A stretch of DNA of 64,000 bases from Onthophagus taurus (Eukaryota > Arthropoda > Insecta > Coleoptera > Scarabaeidae). Below the pieces are notes generated by a model, which saw only the letters and a list, made by a program, of their open reading frames with translations, was not told the origin of the DNA and did no database searches. Of the stretch, positions 21,285 through 34,300 are shown piece after piece. Both the position numbers and the translations under genes were made by a program. Position 1 is the first letter of the stretch. Each line of letters begins with the position of its first letter. The stretch is taken from positions 1,116,001 through 1,180,000 of the forward strand of contig NC_091976.1 of the NCBI RefSeq assembly GCF_036711975.1. The letters are read 5' to 3'.

Positions 21285-22046
21285 GCGCTCCTCAAAAGTA
21301 ACGGATAAATTCGCTAAAACAATTATAAACAATTTATCGAAATCCAATAAATTTATTATTATTATTAAATAGCGCTGAGACGGGTCTAAAGATTTATATG
21401 TTTTGCAATTTTTTGGTATAGATTTTAAATTTTTTCCACCGTTTTTAAACGAGTTATGACGTCATCGATATTTTTTATAAATTAACAATCCGCCATTTTT
21501 ATTACGAAATATGAAAGTGAATTTATTTCTGAATCTAGTACAGTTAATATTAATATTGGTTACATAAGAAAATTTTCGAGGAAAATTACTTTAAAGTTTA
21601 ACTACTTCAAATTTTCTTGACATGACAAAAAAGTGTCGAAAACTGATTTAGTAAGTAGTGACCACTTTAATGCAACATATCCTGATCGCCAATTCATTAG
21701 CCAAAGTATGGTAAGCCTATCAAAACGTGGTTTTGACTGGGCAAGAAAACTCTTATATTGCTGTACGAGGTATTGGCTCGAATTTGCACATTAGTAACTC
21801 AACGGTTCACAACATTTTAAAAACCGAAAATTATCATTCTTATATCCTCATTCACCAGCAATGAGTCGTAGTTTTTTCAACAACAATTTTCCAACGATGT
21901 CGAAGACTTTGTCAAAAGCCTTATTTATAGACAAAATTGTTGGTATTGGTCTATCCAAAATCCACATTGGGAAAGAAAGTCGTACAGCCATTATCCGCAT
22001 TAAAATATATACCATTAAAATAGTATATAAAAAGAAACACCAATAA
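21285..22046 (+). mobile_element. Tc1/mariner relic, second spacer copy
   Basis: This is a paralogue of 6341-7115, with the same leader, the same deletion of the right end and a closely matching broken transposase (HISNS for HISKS, FFNNNFPTMSKTLSK). In this copy the second part of the helix-turn-helix still reads TVHNILK in another frame. It abuts the 3' side of copy A4, as the first relic abuts A2. Confidence 0.65.
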
Positions 22047-22112
22047 TAATTAATAAATCAACATTTATTTCATTTTACACCAGTTTTTTGTAAAAAAAAT
22101 CACGTATAAGAT

Positions 22113-22839
22113 TTAAGCTTCAATGGCATTATTAAGAACATTTTGAAGAGAATTTTGCATACCGCTGAAAGATTGATTACAAATTTCATTTTTGGAATTT
22201 CCTGTGGCAGTATCAACGTTCGAATTACCCGAATTCGAAATGGAACAGTTGCTGAAAATAAACCAAATTAAATAAAAAAAAAATGATTTTTTAAAGAAAA
22301 CTTACGATTTGGAACAAATTGGTGCAATTTGTTTGATCTTGCAATTAGATGCGTCACCAACTGCGAAAGTAACTGTTACATTGATGGTGATATCGACATC
22401 AACATAAGTAATAACACAAACTCCAAGACCAATTTGGATCAATCCTAAGAGTTTCACGACAACTACTGCGTTTAAGTTCAAGTCAATATCAACAGCAACT
22501 CCAATGCTGATTACTGCGGTTACAGCTCCACTGGAAGTAGTTTCGCTGTAAGATATTTCAGAGCCAGCGTTGACCAATACAGCAATTGTGGTACAGTCAA
22601 GTTCAACGGATACTCCAATAACAACCAATCCGAGCTAAATTAAAATCACATTTAAAACGATATACTGAAAGAAAAGAAATACTTACCAAATTGATATTGG
22701 CTTGGATGTTAATATCTGGAAGTGAAACTGTGGCAGCTGCATTGAGACAAGCGGAAATCTTGTTTTGACAGGTTTGAGTAGCTGGTTGAGTTGCCCATGA
22801 TGTGGCGATTAAACCAAAAAGTACCAAAATGTATTTCAT
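22113..22839 (-). CDS. Secreted cluster protein, copy A4
   Basis: The exons are 22839-22687, 22634-22306 and 22251-22113. It is the most diverged intact copy in exon 2: GSEISYSETTSSGAV in place of [15 protein letters not shown], so the Asn81 sequon is lost. The A-type signal peptide and all cysteines are kept. The inverted-arm partner is A7, with which it shares YSET and the intron 1 sequence. Confidence 0.85.
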
Positions 22840-23333
22840 TTTTTACTCGGTTAAAGAACGTCTGTCACAAATCGACTCTGCTGTATTTGACGAAAAACTG
22901 CCAATTTCGTTGGTTTATATACCAAGCTTATTAATGAGTCTTACTCATTATCATTATTTTACGATTGTAAAGATTTGCTTTGGTATTGATAACTCTAAAA
23001 TAATTTTGTGTTTATAACATCATTACTAAAATCTCAATATTTATTGACATTTAAATCTACAGATAAAAAAATTTTTGAAAATCACTCGCAAATTTAATCG
23101 TTTTTAGTAAGGCGCTAATAAAACAATGTAATTAAAACCAGACTTTTGAAAATCTTGATTGTGTTTACCCAGACAAATTTATCCTTTAATTTGACAAATA
23201 AAAATAAAATTTTATAACATGAAATTAAAATGGCAATGATACTCAAAATTAATCGAGTATATAAGGTAATTGATACTTCGCAAACTGCATCACTTCGACT
23301 TAGTTCAAAGCCAATTCGAAACTTGTTTTAAAA
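22840..23333. promoter_or_regulatory. Bidirectional promoter of pair A4/B4
   Basis: TATATAA boxes lie at 22915-22921 (minus) and 23258-23264 (plus). The AATGAGT-CTT-ACTCATT repeat and the TGTTTACCCAGAC block are present. The sequence before B4 has TACTTCGC in place of TACGGCAC, a change shared with the inverted partner upstream of B7. Confidence 0.68.
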
Positions 23334-24061
23334 ATGAAATATCTTTTGGTACTTCTTGGATTAATTGCCACATCATGGGCAACCCAACCAGCTACTCAAA
23401 CCTGTCAAAATAAGATTTCCGCTTGTCTTAATGCAGCTGCCACAGTTTCACTTCCAGATATTAACATCCAAGCCAACATTAACTTGGTAAGTATTTCTTT
23501 TTTTTAAATGTATATTGTTTTAAATGTGATTTTAATTTAGCTCGGATTGATTGTTATTGGAGTATCCGTTGAACTTGACTGTACCACAATTGCTATATTG
23601 GTCAACGCTGGCACTGAAATATCTTACAACGAAACAACTTCCGGTGGAGTTGTAACCGCGGTAATCAGCATTGGGGTAGCAGTTGACATCGACTTAAACT
23701 TAAACGCAGTAGTTGTGGTGAAACTCTTAGGATTGATCCAAATTGGTCTTGGTGTTTGTGTTATTACTTATGTTGATGTCGATATCACCATCAATGTATC
23801 AGTTACTTTCGCGGTTGGTGACGCATCGAATTGCAAGATCAAACAAATTGCACCAATCTGTTCCAAATCGTAAGTTATTTCCAAAAATCAAATTTTATTT
23901 ATTTAATTTGATTTATTTTCAGCAACTGTTCCATTTCCAATTCGGGTAATTCGAACGTTGATATCGCCACCGGAAACTCCAAAGATAATATTTGCAACCA
24001 ATCGTTCAGCGGTATGCAAAATTCTCTTCAAAACGTTCTTAATAACGCCATTGAAGCTTAA
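23334..24061 (+). CDS. Secreted cluster protein, copy B4
   Basis: The exons are 23334-23486, 23541-23869 and 23923-24061. Private changes are LIVIG (for LVVIG) and TIAIL, both also in B7, plus NVSV with APIC. The tail reads [14 protein letters not shown]. Splice sites are intact and the copy looks functional. AATAAAG lies shortly after the stop, near 24091. Confidence 0.88.
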
Positions 24062-25947
24062 ATCTGATACTTGATTAATGTTTAAAATGAAATAAAGTAT
24101 TCCTATAATGACCAAAATTATTTTAACTTTACCAATTACAAATTAATTTCACAGTATTACAATTTAATTTTCTCTGTGTAAAATATTCTATACATTATAG
24201 CATTACTTAATAGAGCAATCCGATAATACCCCACAATAACAATAATAATAACAAACACCTTTGAAACATAATATTTTTGTATATCCCCGTTTGTGTTATC
24301 GTTTGACTTTAAGTTAGTTTTTGTTTACCACGTGCGAGGTGGGGATGTGAATTTGTGAGGGTCATTCAAGTCTGGTTTCGATTTGGTATTCCACATTGGT
24401 TTATGATACCAGACTCGAGTGACCTCTTGGGAACTTACAACATATTTTTTGTAAGCTGTTTGTCGTTGTGCTCAGATTTGTCATAACTAAGTTTGTATTT
24501 TCAATTAATTGTTACTTTTTGCATTTTATTCAGAGTGTGGTTAATAAACCAGTTTTCTTTTGGAATTTTAACATTTAATTCTTCCACCTTATCCCGAAAC
24601 CACATTCCACGGAATTTTCCGCAACACCTTTATTAAACACTATCATAATACAAAAATGAAACAAAATAAATATTTTTCAGTGGAGCGAGATTCAGCTATC
24701 TAAAAGCTCAATATAACCCCATATTAAATGTAACTGTCAAATATTAGTTGATACTTTGAAAAGTGCGGCGTGCATAATTTTTATGGAATATCCCACCTCT
24801 TACATTATTCTTGCAGTCGACCGACCATTTGATAGGCAAAATGCGTAACATTCTCTTAAAAGAAATTAAGGTTTCTTCTGATAGCGCAACCAAGCGTTCT
24901 ACTGCCGATGTAACCTTTTCAGGCATACGAATCTTTTTTGGTTTTCAGATCGGACCAATGATGATAAAACATGATAAAACTGAAGTTGTTAATGAAAAAA
25001 ACCAAAAACTTATAACTAGATTTTAACTAGACTAATGTTAGAGAAGTTTAAAAATGTATAGGCAATTTATTCCTTTTGTTTGGGAACCAAGTCAGTCAGA
25101 ACCCAAGGATATCCATTGTTTAACATTGAAATCACTCTTAACAGTTTGTAATCCAAATTCACTAACCGAACTGCACACAAATGCAGTATTGCATACGGAC
25201 GTGTGCTAATCTGTATATGTAGATTGAGAGTAATAGCAATAACTCAACAAGAAGACTATAGAAAGGGAATCAAAATTACATATAGTATGCGAATTGGAAA
25301 CACTAGCCATTATGGCAGCTGATCAACTGCCACTAAGAAAAACTTAATTCCAGGCATATTATTTCATGTTGGATGTTTTGACAAGATTTTAATTTAAAGA
25401 TTTATTTAGATCAAGATTTTCAAGATATTATTTACAAGATTTAATTTAAAGCGAGTAGAATTATAAGGGTTTCTGTCTTGTTAGTGGTAAAACCACATAG
25501 CCTTTAGCTCAGAACTAAAGAAATGATAAAACAACGCAACTTTCACTTAAAACTCGGGTTGTTTGCGTGGGGGTTCCCCGATCGTGGCAGTCACTGTTGG
25601 GTAAAGGAACAATAACTAATGGTCAGTTGGCAAATGCAACAGAAATTAGTATCCAGAGTGTATTTGAATATCATTGCCAAATTTCAGAATGTAATTCTTT
25701 AGCGAATATTTAGAATCTGGTTTTAATTTATTCTTATAATTAAATATCAATATGATATATATTTTATACTATAATATCAATGCAATGTGAAATCAATCTC
25801 CAAAAAAATAATATTTGTCTTAGTATCTTAATGGATATCTTGTAAAGTAGTGTAATTTATTTGTTTAAGGTAAAATCATTTTTACTGTTATTATCTGAAT
25901 GATTTATTTCGTTTTACTTCATTTTGAACATTAGTCATGTTTAAGAT
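24062..25947. repeat. Spacer between B4 and psiA5, inverted copy at 38340-42191
   Basis: It contains no gene that I can support. A partial inverted repeat (GGTCATTCAAGTCTGGTTT against the ACCAGACTCGAGTGACC stretch) lies near 24361-24432. The same sequence occurs inverted in the right arm, where it is split by a 1.96-kb foldback element at the AGATAGCTGAATC site (here near 24693). A diverged forward copy of 25120-25330 lies at 35225-35905. Confidence 0.7.
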
Positions 25948-26160
25948 TTAGGATTCAATCACATTTTGAAGAGAGTTTTGCATGCCGCTGAATGATTGGT
26001 TGCAAATATCATCTTTGGAATTTCCAGTAGTTTCATCAACGTTCCAATCCAATTCCAACTCGAATTGGAAATTGAATAGTTGCTGCAAATAAATCAAATT
26101 AAATAAATAAAATTTTAAAGAAAAACTTACAATTTGGAACAGATTGGTGCAATTTGTTTA
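25948..26160 (-). pseudogene. Remnant of cluster gene, psiA5
   Basis: Only exon 3 (26082-25948) and the last ~29 bases of exon 2 (about 26160-26132) remain. Exon 1, intron 1 and most of exon 2 are deleted, so the remnant joins directly to promoter-side sequence. Exon 3 has a short insertion after NSS (a duplicated GTTGGAATTGGATTG-like piece) and lacks the LNNA codons before the stop. The TATA box is also degraded. Confidence 0.85.
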
Positions 26161-26573
26161 CTGATTTTGTTAATTTATACACCAAGTTTATCAATACATA
26201 TGATCGCAAATTTGTTTTGGTATTGATAACCTTAAAATAATTTTGTTTTTATAACATCATTAAAAAAATCTCAATATTTATTGATATTTAAAACTGCAGA
26301 TAAAAAGAAATATTTGAAATTCATGCGGAAATTTTATCGTTTTTAATACGGCGCTAATAAAACAGTTAAAGCAGAATCAGACCTTTGAAAATGTTATTTG
26401 TGTTTACCCAGACAACTTTTTTGCTTTAATTTGACAAACAACAAATAAAATTGTATAATACGAAATTAAAATGGCAATGATACTCGAAATTAATCGAGTA
26501 TATAAGGTAATCGATACGGCGCAAACTGCATCACTTCGATTTAATCCAAATCAATTAGAAACGTATTTAAAAA
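26161..26573. promoter_or_regulatory. Promoter of B5, A side degraded
   Basis: The plus-strand TATATAA at 26499-26505 is kept. On the A side the TATA reads TTTATACACC and the inverted repeat is lost. The TGTTTACCCAGAC block remains near 26400. Confidence 0.6.
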
Positions 26574-29500
26574 ATGAAATATCTTTTGGTACTTCTTGGA
26601 CTAATTGCCACATCATGGGCAACCCAACCAGCTACTCAAACTTGTCAAAATAAGATTTCCGCTTGTCTCAATGCAGCTGCCACAGTTTCACTTCCAGATA
26701 TTAACATCCAAGCCAACATCAATTTGGTAAGTATTTTTTTTCTTTCAGTATATCGTTTTAACCTTCGAGCGGGCGCGCTGTTATAAAATTTATCACAATC
26801 TTCGTTTTTTTAATATATTTCCTTATATAATGCATTTGAAACGATTTAACGCTAATGTATTCGTGTAACCATGTATTTTGAACATTATGATGAGAAAATT
26901 AAAGAAAAAAAACTATTGTCGTCGTTTTTACGGCAAAAAAAGGTGTAAAAAATAAGAAATTTACACATTAATTGCTGATTGATAAGGCCGTATTTATATT
27001 ATGGGATGAATTTATGGTGTAAATGTATTATAAACACGTTTCGAGTCATATGTGAAAGTTTTTGGGTTGTTTGCAGACTTTAGAAAAATACAGGTCCGTA
27101 ATGAAAGTTTTGTCGGAATCGGAATTTTTTGCTTCATCTGTTCAATATTTCAAACTTTTCAATTTTTTCACTAGTTTGTATAAAAATTCAATATATTCAG
27201 GTTTCTTGCGTGTAAATAAGAGATCTGTTGGGACCGGAAACTAAATTTTAAAACGCCATGAGGGTTTGTTTGCACAGACCGTAATTATTTTTTAGGAGTT
27301 ATTTACGATTAGTTTTTATGAGTAGGTAATCCTTGGAGGATTTCGGGGTATATTTAGAATACGGTTGTCAATATATAAGTTTAGAGATCAGCGTTACAGT
27401 CATTGTGTAAAGTGTCGTTGGAGCGAAAAGAAGTCGTCTTATTCAAAAGTTTTTGTGTTGAAAAAAATATTGAGTGTGTTAAAATATAACAAGTGTTAAA
27501 ATATAATAGATAAATGATGACAGCACCAGAAATATTATCTAAAAGTGACATTGAAAACAACATTCAAGGACTATTTGATAAACCGCAAAAAGAAGAAGAA
27601 GATAGTGAAGCCGGAAGTGATTTGAGTGATGAAGAAATTGAAGTGAATAATTTTGACAGCGCATCTGAAGAGGATAATTCTTCTGAAGAGGATGAAGAAA
27701 GCATTGAGACATGTATTGAAGATTTTTATGTTGGAAAAGACAATCTCAGTATGTGGAAAAGAACAAAATACGCAAAATCAAGTCGAACTAAAAATATTAA
27801 CATAATAAAAGAAGTTTCAGGTCCTACTTGTGGTGTAAAAAATCTTAGTGAATTAGAACTATTTCAAAAAATTATCGATAGTATAATGCTTGAAAATATT
27901 GTGGCACATAGAAATACTTATACAGAATCTCTGAGATTAAATCGTGATTACACACGAAGCAGAGATATCAAAGATATCAACAAAACGAATTATTGGCTTA
28001 TTTTAGAATACTTTTCTTAATAGGTATTAAAAAGTCACATTTTGCCAATGTAAAAGAAATTTGGAACAGCGATGGAACAGGTATTCAAATGGTTAGAGCA
28101 GTGATGAGCTACAAACGATTTTTGTTTTTAACTCGATCTCTCCGCTTTGATGATAAAGTTACAAGAGTTGATAGGCGTAAAATTGACAAATTGGCAGCAA
28201 TTCGGTGTTTCTTCGAGAAATTTCTAGAAAACAGCCAGCGTGTTTCAAGTTAGGTGAATTCGTCCCAATAGACGAAATGTTGCATCCTTTCCGAGGTAGA
28301 TGTGCATGGATACAGTATATTCCAAGTAAACCCGCTAAATATGGGATAAAAATGTATGCACTTTGCGATGTGAAAACTTTTTATGCATACAACATAGAAA
28401 TTTATTGCGGCAAGCAACCAGATGGTCCGTATATGGTATCTAACAAACCGATGGATATTGTAAAGCGATTGGTAAAACCAATAGAAAATTCAAACAGAAA
28501 TGTTACTACTGACAACTATTATACCAGCGTAATTATAATTAATAGCAGATTATTTACTACAGAAGAAATTTGTTTAGACTGTAAAAATGAATCTGATTCA
28601 AATTAAAATATAAAATGTTTAACAATTACAAACCGTCAAAATCGCAACAACCTTGAAATGTCGCAAAATGTAAAATATAAATGCGTATGTTTTTTAATAA
28701 TTTATTTGTTTTTTAATATTTATTAATTATTTTATTTGTTTTTTTATTAGTTTGTTAATGTTTTTTGATTTTTAAAAATGAATTCATTTCATTGATTTCA
28801 TTTTATGTTAACAGTTACTTAATACATATTAAATACTTCTACTCTAGTAAAATGTGTGTTTTTTTAAATAACCTAATACATACTTATTAATGCGAACCCG
28901 TTGTCATAAAATGTATTTGTTATATTCCGCTTTTGTTATAAAATCGAGCGCGCCCGCTCGAAAATTGATACGGACCTGTGTTATAAATTTTATACACAGC
29001 GCGCCCGCTCGTGTTACAAAATCGAGCGCGCCCGCTCGAAGGTTAAAGGTGATTTTAATTTAGCTCGGATTGGTTGTTATTGGAGTATCCGTTGAACTTG
29101 ATTGTACCACAATTGCTGTATTGGTCAACGCTGGCACTGAAATATCTTACAACGAAACAACTTCCGGTGGAGTTGTAACAGCGGTAATTAGCATTGGAGT
29201 AGCGGTTGACATCGACTTGAACTTAAACGCAGTGGTCGTGGTGAAACTCTTGGGATTGATCCAAATTGGTCTTGGTGTTTGTGTTATTACTTATGTTGAT
29301 GTTGACATCACCATCAATGTATCAGTTACTTTCGCGGTTGGTGATGCATCTAATTGCAAGATCAAACAAATTGCACCAGTCTGTTTCAAATCGTAAGTTA
29401 TTTTCCAAAAATCAAATTTTATTTATTTAATTTGATTTATTTTCAGCAACTGTTCCATTTCCAATTCGGGTAATTCGAACGTTGATATCGCCACCGGAAA

Positions 29501-31002
29501 CTCCAAAGATAATATTTGCAACCAATCATTCAGCGGTATGCAAAATTCTCTTCAAAACGTTCTTAATAATGTAGCGTACAAAAAAAATTAATAATCAAAA
29601 ACTCAAAACAAAACGCCACGAAAAACAAGGTGCCGGCAATCTCAGTAGAGAAGGGGTGGATTTCTTTTTTTTTATAGGGCGCCAGTGGATCTACGATAGT
29701 ATTCCTTGTCTCAATGCCAATCACAACAGGACCCACTCTGAAGTGAAAGTGAATGACGAAAATCAAAGAAAACAAAACGGATAATAATAATAATAATACT
29801 CTATTAAAAGAATTTAAAAAAAAATAAAGTAACTTTTCGTGCAAGTAAAAAAAAAAAAATAAATAAATCAATTATAATAATAATCATTCAAAAACTATAA
29901 GAAACAAAAATTTAATTTAACCAAAGTTTACTCGAGTTAACTGTGATCTTACAAAATCAAAAAAAAAGTAAAAAAATGAACTAAAAATAAACTAAACCAA
30001 ATAATAATAAATAACCAATTATTTCAGGTAAGTATAAAAATATCAAACATAATTCTAGGTAAGTAGCAATAAAGTGTTCTATTTTTTTTTTTTTTTTTTT
30101 ATATATATTTTCCTTTTTTTTTCCTCAAACTTTATTATATTAAATTATATATTTAATTCAATATTTTTCTCAAAATATATATAGCGTTCATATATTTGAA
30201 AAACACGCTTTTTTTGTTTGTTAGCAGGTTACGAAAAAGACGACTCGACGAATGTTCCGAGAACGAGAAAATTAAGTAATCTGACCTTGAAAATTCTGCA
30301 CACGATGAAAATTTTACTTTCCCGATGATAATTCTTTATCCGGAAAAGTCATACGATCTTGGGAACGACGGTTTTTAACGATATTCGCCTGTTGGATTGA
30401 CGGACCGAAATCGACAGGTCGTAGACGGGAAAAATTTAGACCAAAAATAAATATCCAATACAAGAAGCTAAAAAAACGTAAAAAAAAACTATAACCGACG
30501 AAACAATGAGAAAAAGAATTAACGTTATTCTTACCGTCTCACTTCACGCACGAAAATTTATTAGAAGCACGCGTAAAAACGCAAAACGTGGTTTGAAAAA
30601 TCCTCTCAAAGGAGTACCGACGAAAATTTGCAAGAACCAACAAGAATTAATCGTCGAAAAAAATTCACTATGAGACCCACAATCCCAAAATAACTTTGGA
30701 GGGCACTACTAAACCCTTAATTTGGTCTCAACGTAAAAAAAAACGCACGCGGATGTTAATAAAATTTAAACCTTCGTCGCTAGCTCAACCCCTTCTCCAA
30801 AATCTCTACGTTTTCAAGAACGGCCCGTCGCGTCAAACCCGTTCCGCCAAAAAACCACGATCCGAAAATTTAAGAAAATTTAACCCCTCATCTATATGTA
30901 ACCCTTCAAACATATTCAAAATAAATAACTTTTTTCCAAAAAAAATTCGCGTTTTCAAATTATTTCAAATAAAACCGTTACAATAACGCCATTGAAGCTT
31001 AA
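26574..31002 (+). CDS. Secreted cluster protein, copy B5, interrupted by two transposons
   Basis: Exon 1 is 26574-26726. Exon 2 is 29064-29392. Exon 3 begins at 29447. Intron 1 is enlarged to about 2.3 kb by a piggyBac. A solo LTR splits exon 3 at 29570, and the original end of the gene resumes at 30987-31002. Reading into the LTR gives a stop after VAYKKN, so the only predicted change is that the last four residues (AIEA) are replaced by six others. Exon 2 has CFKS for CSKS. Splicing across the piggyBac and polyadenylation inside the LTR are untested, so function is uncertain. Confidence 0.6.
26762..29042 (+). mobile_element. piggyBac-family element in intron 1 of B5
   Basis: TTAA flanks the element exactly (26758-26761 and 29043-29046). 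The ends are the inverted repeat CCTTCGAGCGGGCGCGC. Extra copies of the GAGCG(C/G)GCGC motif lie inside the right end (about 28943-29037). The length is 2281 bases. Removing it restores the intron found in A7. Confidence 0.92.
27514..28606 (+). pseudogene. piggyBac transposase, frame-shifted and internally short
   Basis: It starts with an acidic region (residues about 20-70), followed by typical piggyBac blocks in successive frames: [11 protein letters not shown], then [17 protein letters not shown], then [14 protein letters not shown], then [10 protein letters not shown]. Frame changes fall near 28018 and 28240. The total is about 360 codons against roughly 550-600 usual for the family, so the C-terminal part, including the Cys-rich end, is largely deleted. 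It is not expected to be active. Confidence 0.88.
29570..30982. mobile_element. Probable solo LTR in exon 3 of B5
   Basis: The element begins TGTAGCG and ends GTTACA (TG...CA), flanked by the 4-base duplication ATAA (29566-29569, 30983-30986). It is 1413 bases with no reverse transcriptase, integrase or gag. It includes a T-rich tract near 30082-30124. A 4-base duplication with TG..CA ends fits an LTR retrotransposon, reduced to one LTR by recombination (inference). The open frame at 30696-30986 is not supported. Confidence 0.7.
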
Positions 31003-31315
31003 ACTTTATACATAATTAATGTTCAAAATGAAATAAAACAAAATAAAATATTAATATAAAACAACCATATTATTTTATCTTTACCAATTACAAATCAATC
31101 CCACAATTTTACAATTTTATTTTCTGTTGATGGAATATCAGACATATTATAGCATTATTTAATAGATCTAGGAAGACTAATCAAATATAATAGCCCTCAA
31201 TAAAATATTAGTTGATATTAAACAGGTGATTCTCAACCTATACGCATAATTTTGCTGAGTATTAACTTTGATGGCGTACACTATGCTTTTAAAGGGTCCC
31301 CAAACATGAAAATAA

Positions 31316-34300
31316 TAATAATAATATATGTCTTTATTGTCCAACAAAGTACCAATTAGGACAATATTATACCACACAGAAAAACAAACTTACATTAACA
31401 CAAGCACATTCTTTGTAGTGGAGCGCTAGCCTGCACGTTGGTTCTACTATTTTTCAAATAGAAAACATAGCTGTATCGGGTAGCTTGGCTGGGTACACTG
31501 AAGTTAATGCAAGAAGTAACCAGTTACAATCCGTTTCACCACTCACCAGTTTTATAATAAATCTAGCGTCGAGATCATCCCTTCGAGTGTCAAGCGAAGA
31601 AAAATGATGACATTGCAACAAAGATTGGTACTCAGTACCACAAACACGATAAGCTCCATCCACGCGAAAGGAAAGGCACTTTAAAAACCGAAGACGAAGC
31701 GATATGTAATGCGGTGACCATATAACAGACCCATACTCCAGTTTCGGCAGAACAAGCGCCCGAAAAAGCGATATGTATACAGCAGAATCCGTGAATAAAC
31801 GTGAAGTACAGAGCACAAAGCCAATCATCCTCACAGCACAGGAAGCGACATCCTCCACGTGCGGTAAAAATGATAGTCTGCTATCAAAAGTTACACCCAG
31901 ATCTCTGATAGAAGTCAATTTAAGCAGTGTGATTCCGCCTACACAGTAGGATACATAGGAGTAGATCTACGAGTAAATGTGACAGCACCACATTTCTCCA
32001 CATAAATCCTGAGCTGATTACGATCGCACCATTCCACCAACATATCAAGATCCGACTGCATCGAAGCCACGTCTTCATCCGAGGTCATAGTGCGAAATAT
32101 CTTAAGATCATCAGCATAGGCCAATACACCAGACTTAAATCTGTTTAATAAGTCGTTAATAAATATTATAAACAGTAGTGGACCCAAGGTAGAGCCCTGT
32201 GGGAGACCAGATCGTGCAAAAAGTCCACCGAAGCAAAGCCATTATAAAATACATAATTGGCCCTATTTGACAAATACGATGAAACAAGACACATGAGCCC
32301 AGGGGAAAAGCCAAACATACTGACCTTCTGGAGGAGAAGGTCGTGATGGATCGCATCAAACGCCTTGAAAAAATCAGTGTACACTACATCACCTTGACCA
32401 ACCCCATCCAGGGATCAACATATTACTTCTGTAATCACCGCAAGATTAGTAACGGTTGAACGGTGCTTAATAAACCCATGCTGGTGCGGCGATACAAACG
32501 ATTGAACTTGCTAATAAATAGCTCCATAGATGATTTGCTCAAATACTTTAGCGAAGTTAGATATTATGGAGTTGGGATGATAATCAGCAATGTTGTTGCG
32601 ATCAACACGCTTGAAAGCAGTCGTAGAGTCGTGTAGTCATAGTTGATGCCTAACATAATTCCAGAAGCTACGAGGATCCGAGCGTAGTGACTGCTCAGCA
32701 TTTCTTGTAAAGGCTATATACGAATCAGAGATCTTTTGCTCTGTCAAGTATCTCAATCTTCCAAACCCTGCATGATAAAAATCACATTTAGTTCTCTTCT
32801 ACTTTCTTCTATAGAATTCTTTTAACTTTAAAAGATTTTTAATTTCAGGAGTGTACTAAATAGGGTATTTAGAAGTATGATACGCTCTTTTTGGAACAGA
32901 CTGATCCAATAGTTCATGGATCTTCATATAAAGTAACCGCGCAGCATCATTAACATCTATGCACTTATCAAGAAAGGACCAATTTGTTTCGAGGAAATCA
33001 CCGTACAAGTCATAAAAATTGGCTCTGCGAAAATCATATCGACTGCCACACAGCTGGAAAATTTGATTGATTGTTACTTTGTGTGAGTAAGTTTATGGTA
33101 ATATTTAAGGCGAGATGATACAAATCTTCAGATACAAGAGGCAGGTCATCACGAACAAGTTCGAACTGGTGTTCATTGTTAATTAAAACTAAATCCAACA
33201 ATCTTGCGTCACAGTTCAGCACATGATTCAGTGGAGACAGATTTAGAAAATCACAGACAATACGAAATGCTTGTGTTCTTCCATCACTGACAGTAGCACC
33301 AGGACCCTTAACATAATCAGGTAAATTAAAGCCTCCTATAATAAGTACAGGAAAGTTCAATAGTCTATGGTCCAAAGCATTCAAGAAAGAAAGCAAATCA
33401 GGCTTTGGGGTATCAGGAGGGATAAGAAAAAGGCCATCATGGCAAACCAGATCTGTCACAGGCTCCTAGGAAGGAACTGGAGTCTCAAACCACGAATGGC
33501 TCATTGGGCCTACGTAGCAATAATCAGACCCATGGTCGCCTACGCCTCATTGGTTTGGTGGCCAAAAACAAAACATAAGACAGCTCAACAACAGCTGGCA
33601 CAAATCCAGCGGTTAGCATGTCTTAACATAACGGGTGCAATGAGATCCTGTCCGACGGCTGCTTTGGAAGCCCTACTCGGTCTCACACCGCTCCACATAT
33701 ATACAAAAGGAGGCAGCCTTAAGTGCCTTATCACTGAAAACAGTTTCTTCACTCAAGTTGATGCAGGGTAACCTCAGAGGACACCTCGAGATCCTCAAGG
33801 ACCCATTTCTAAATCACCTGATTGAAATTAAAACGGACCTCATACCGACGGAATACAATTTCAACCAACCGTATAAGGTCATATTTAGTAGCAGGGATGA
33901 TTGGGCGAAGGGAGGGCTTCAACTAAAAAGAGGAGCCCTAGCCTGGTACACCGATGCTTCAAAGACAGTAAGATCTGGAGTAGGCATGGGCATCAGTGGA
34001 CCAAATAGCCACATCAAATTGCCCCTCAGCTCGGACTTAACAATTTTCCAAGCAGAAGTTCTTGCTATAAACTTCTGTACCGCTTTGAACCTACAGAAGG
34101 GACAAAAAGGTGCATCCATAAACATTTTCACAGACAGTCGGGCCGCCTTAAAGGCAATTCAGGCCTACACGTGTGGCTCCGCACTGATCAGAGAGTGTAC
34201 CAACAACCTGAGAGAACTCGCTAGGGGCAATGATGTTACCCTATGGTGGGTTCCAGGTCACAGCAATATTGAGGGCAATGAGAAGGCCGACAAGCTGGCC

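Larger units (their letters stand above)
22113..31240. repeat. Left arm of the cluster-scale inverted repeat
   Basis: It contains A4, B4, the spacer, psiA5 and B5 in this order. The right arm at 36996-44142 has the same content in reverse order and opposite strand. Partner copies share private changes (B4/B7: LIVIG and AIL; A4/A7: YSET and intron 1; psiA5/psiA6: the same deletion). Arm-specific insertions here are the piggyBac at 26762-29042 and the solo LTR at 29570-30982. Confidence 0.85.

Noticed and set aside
25500-25620. Structured GC-richer patch considered as a tRNA or primer-binding site
   Set aside because: No cloverleaf or conserved T-loop could be drawn, and the inverted copy in the right arm has no LTR context.
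30696-30986. 96-residue basic frame inside the solo LTR
   Set aside because: It lies in the LTR, runs across the insertion junction into exon 3 and has no recognisable domain.
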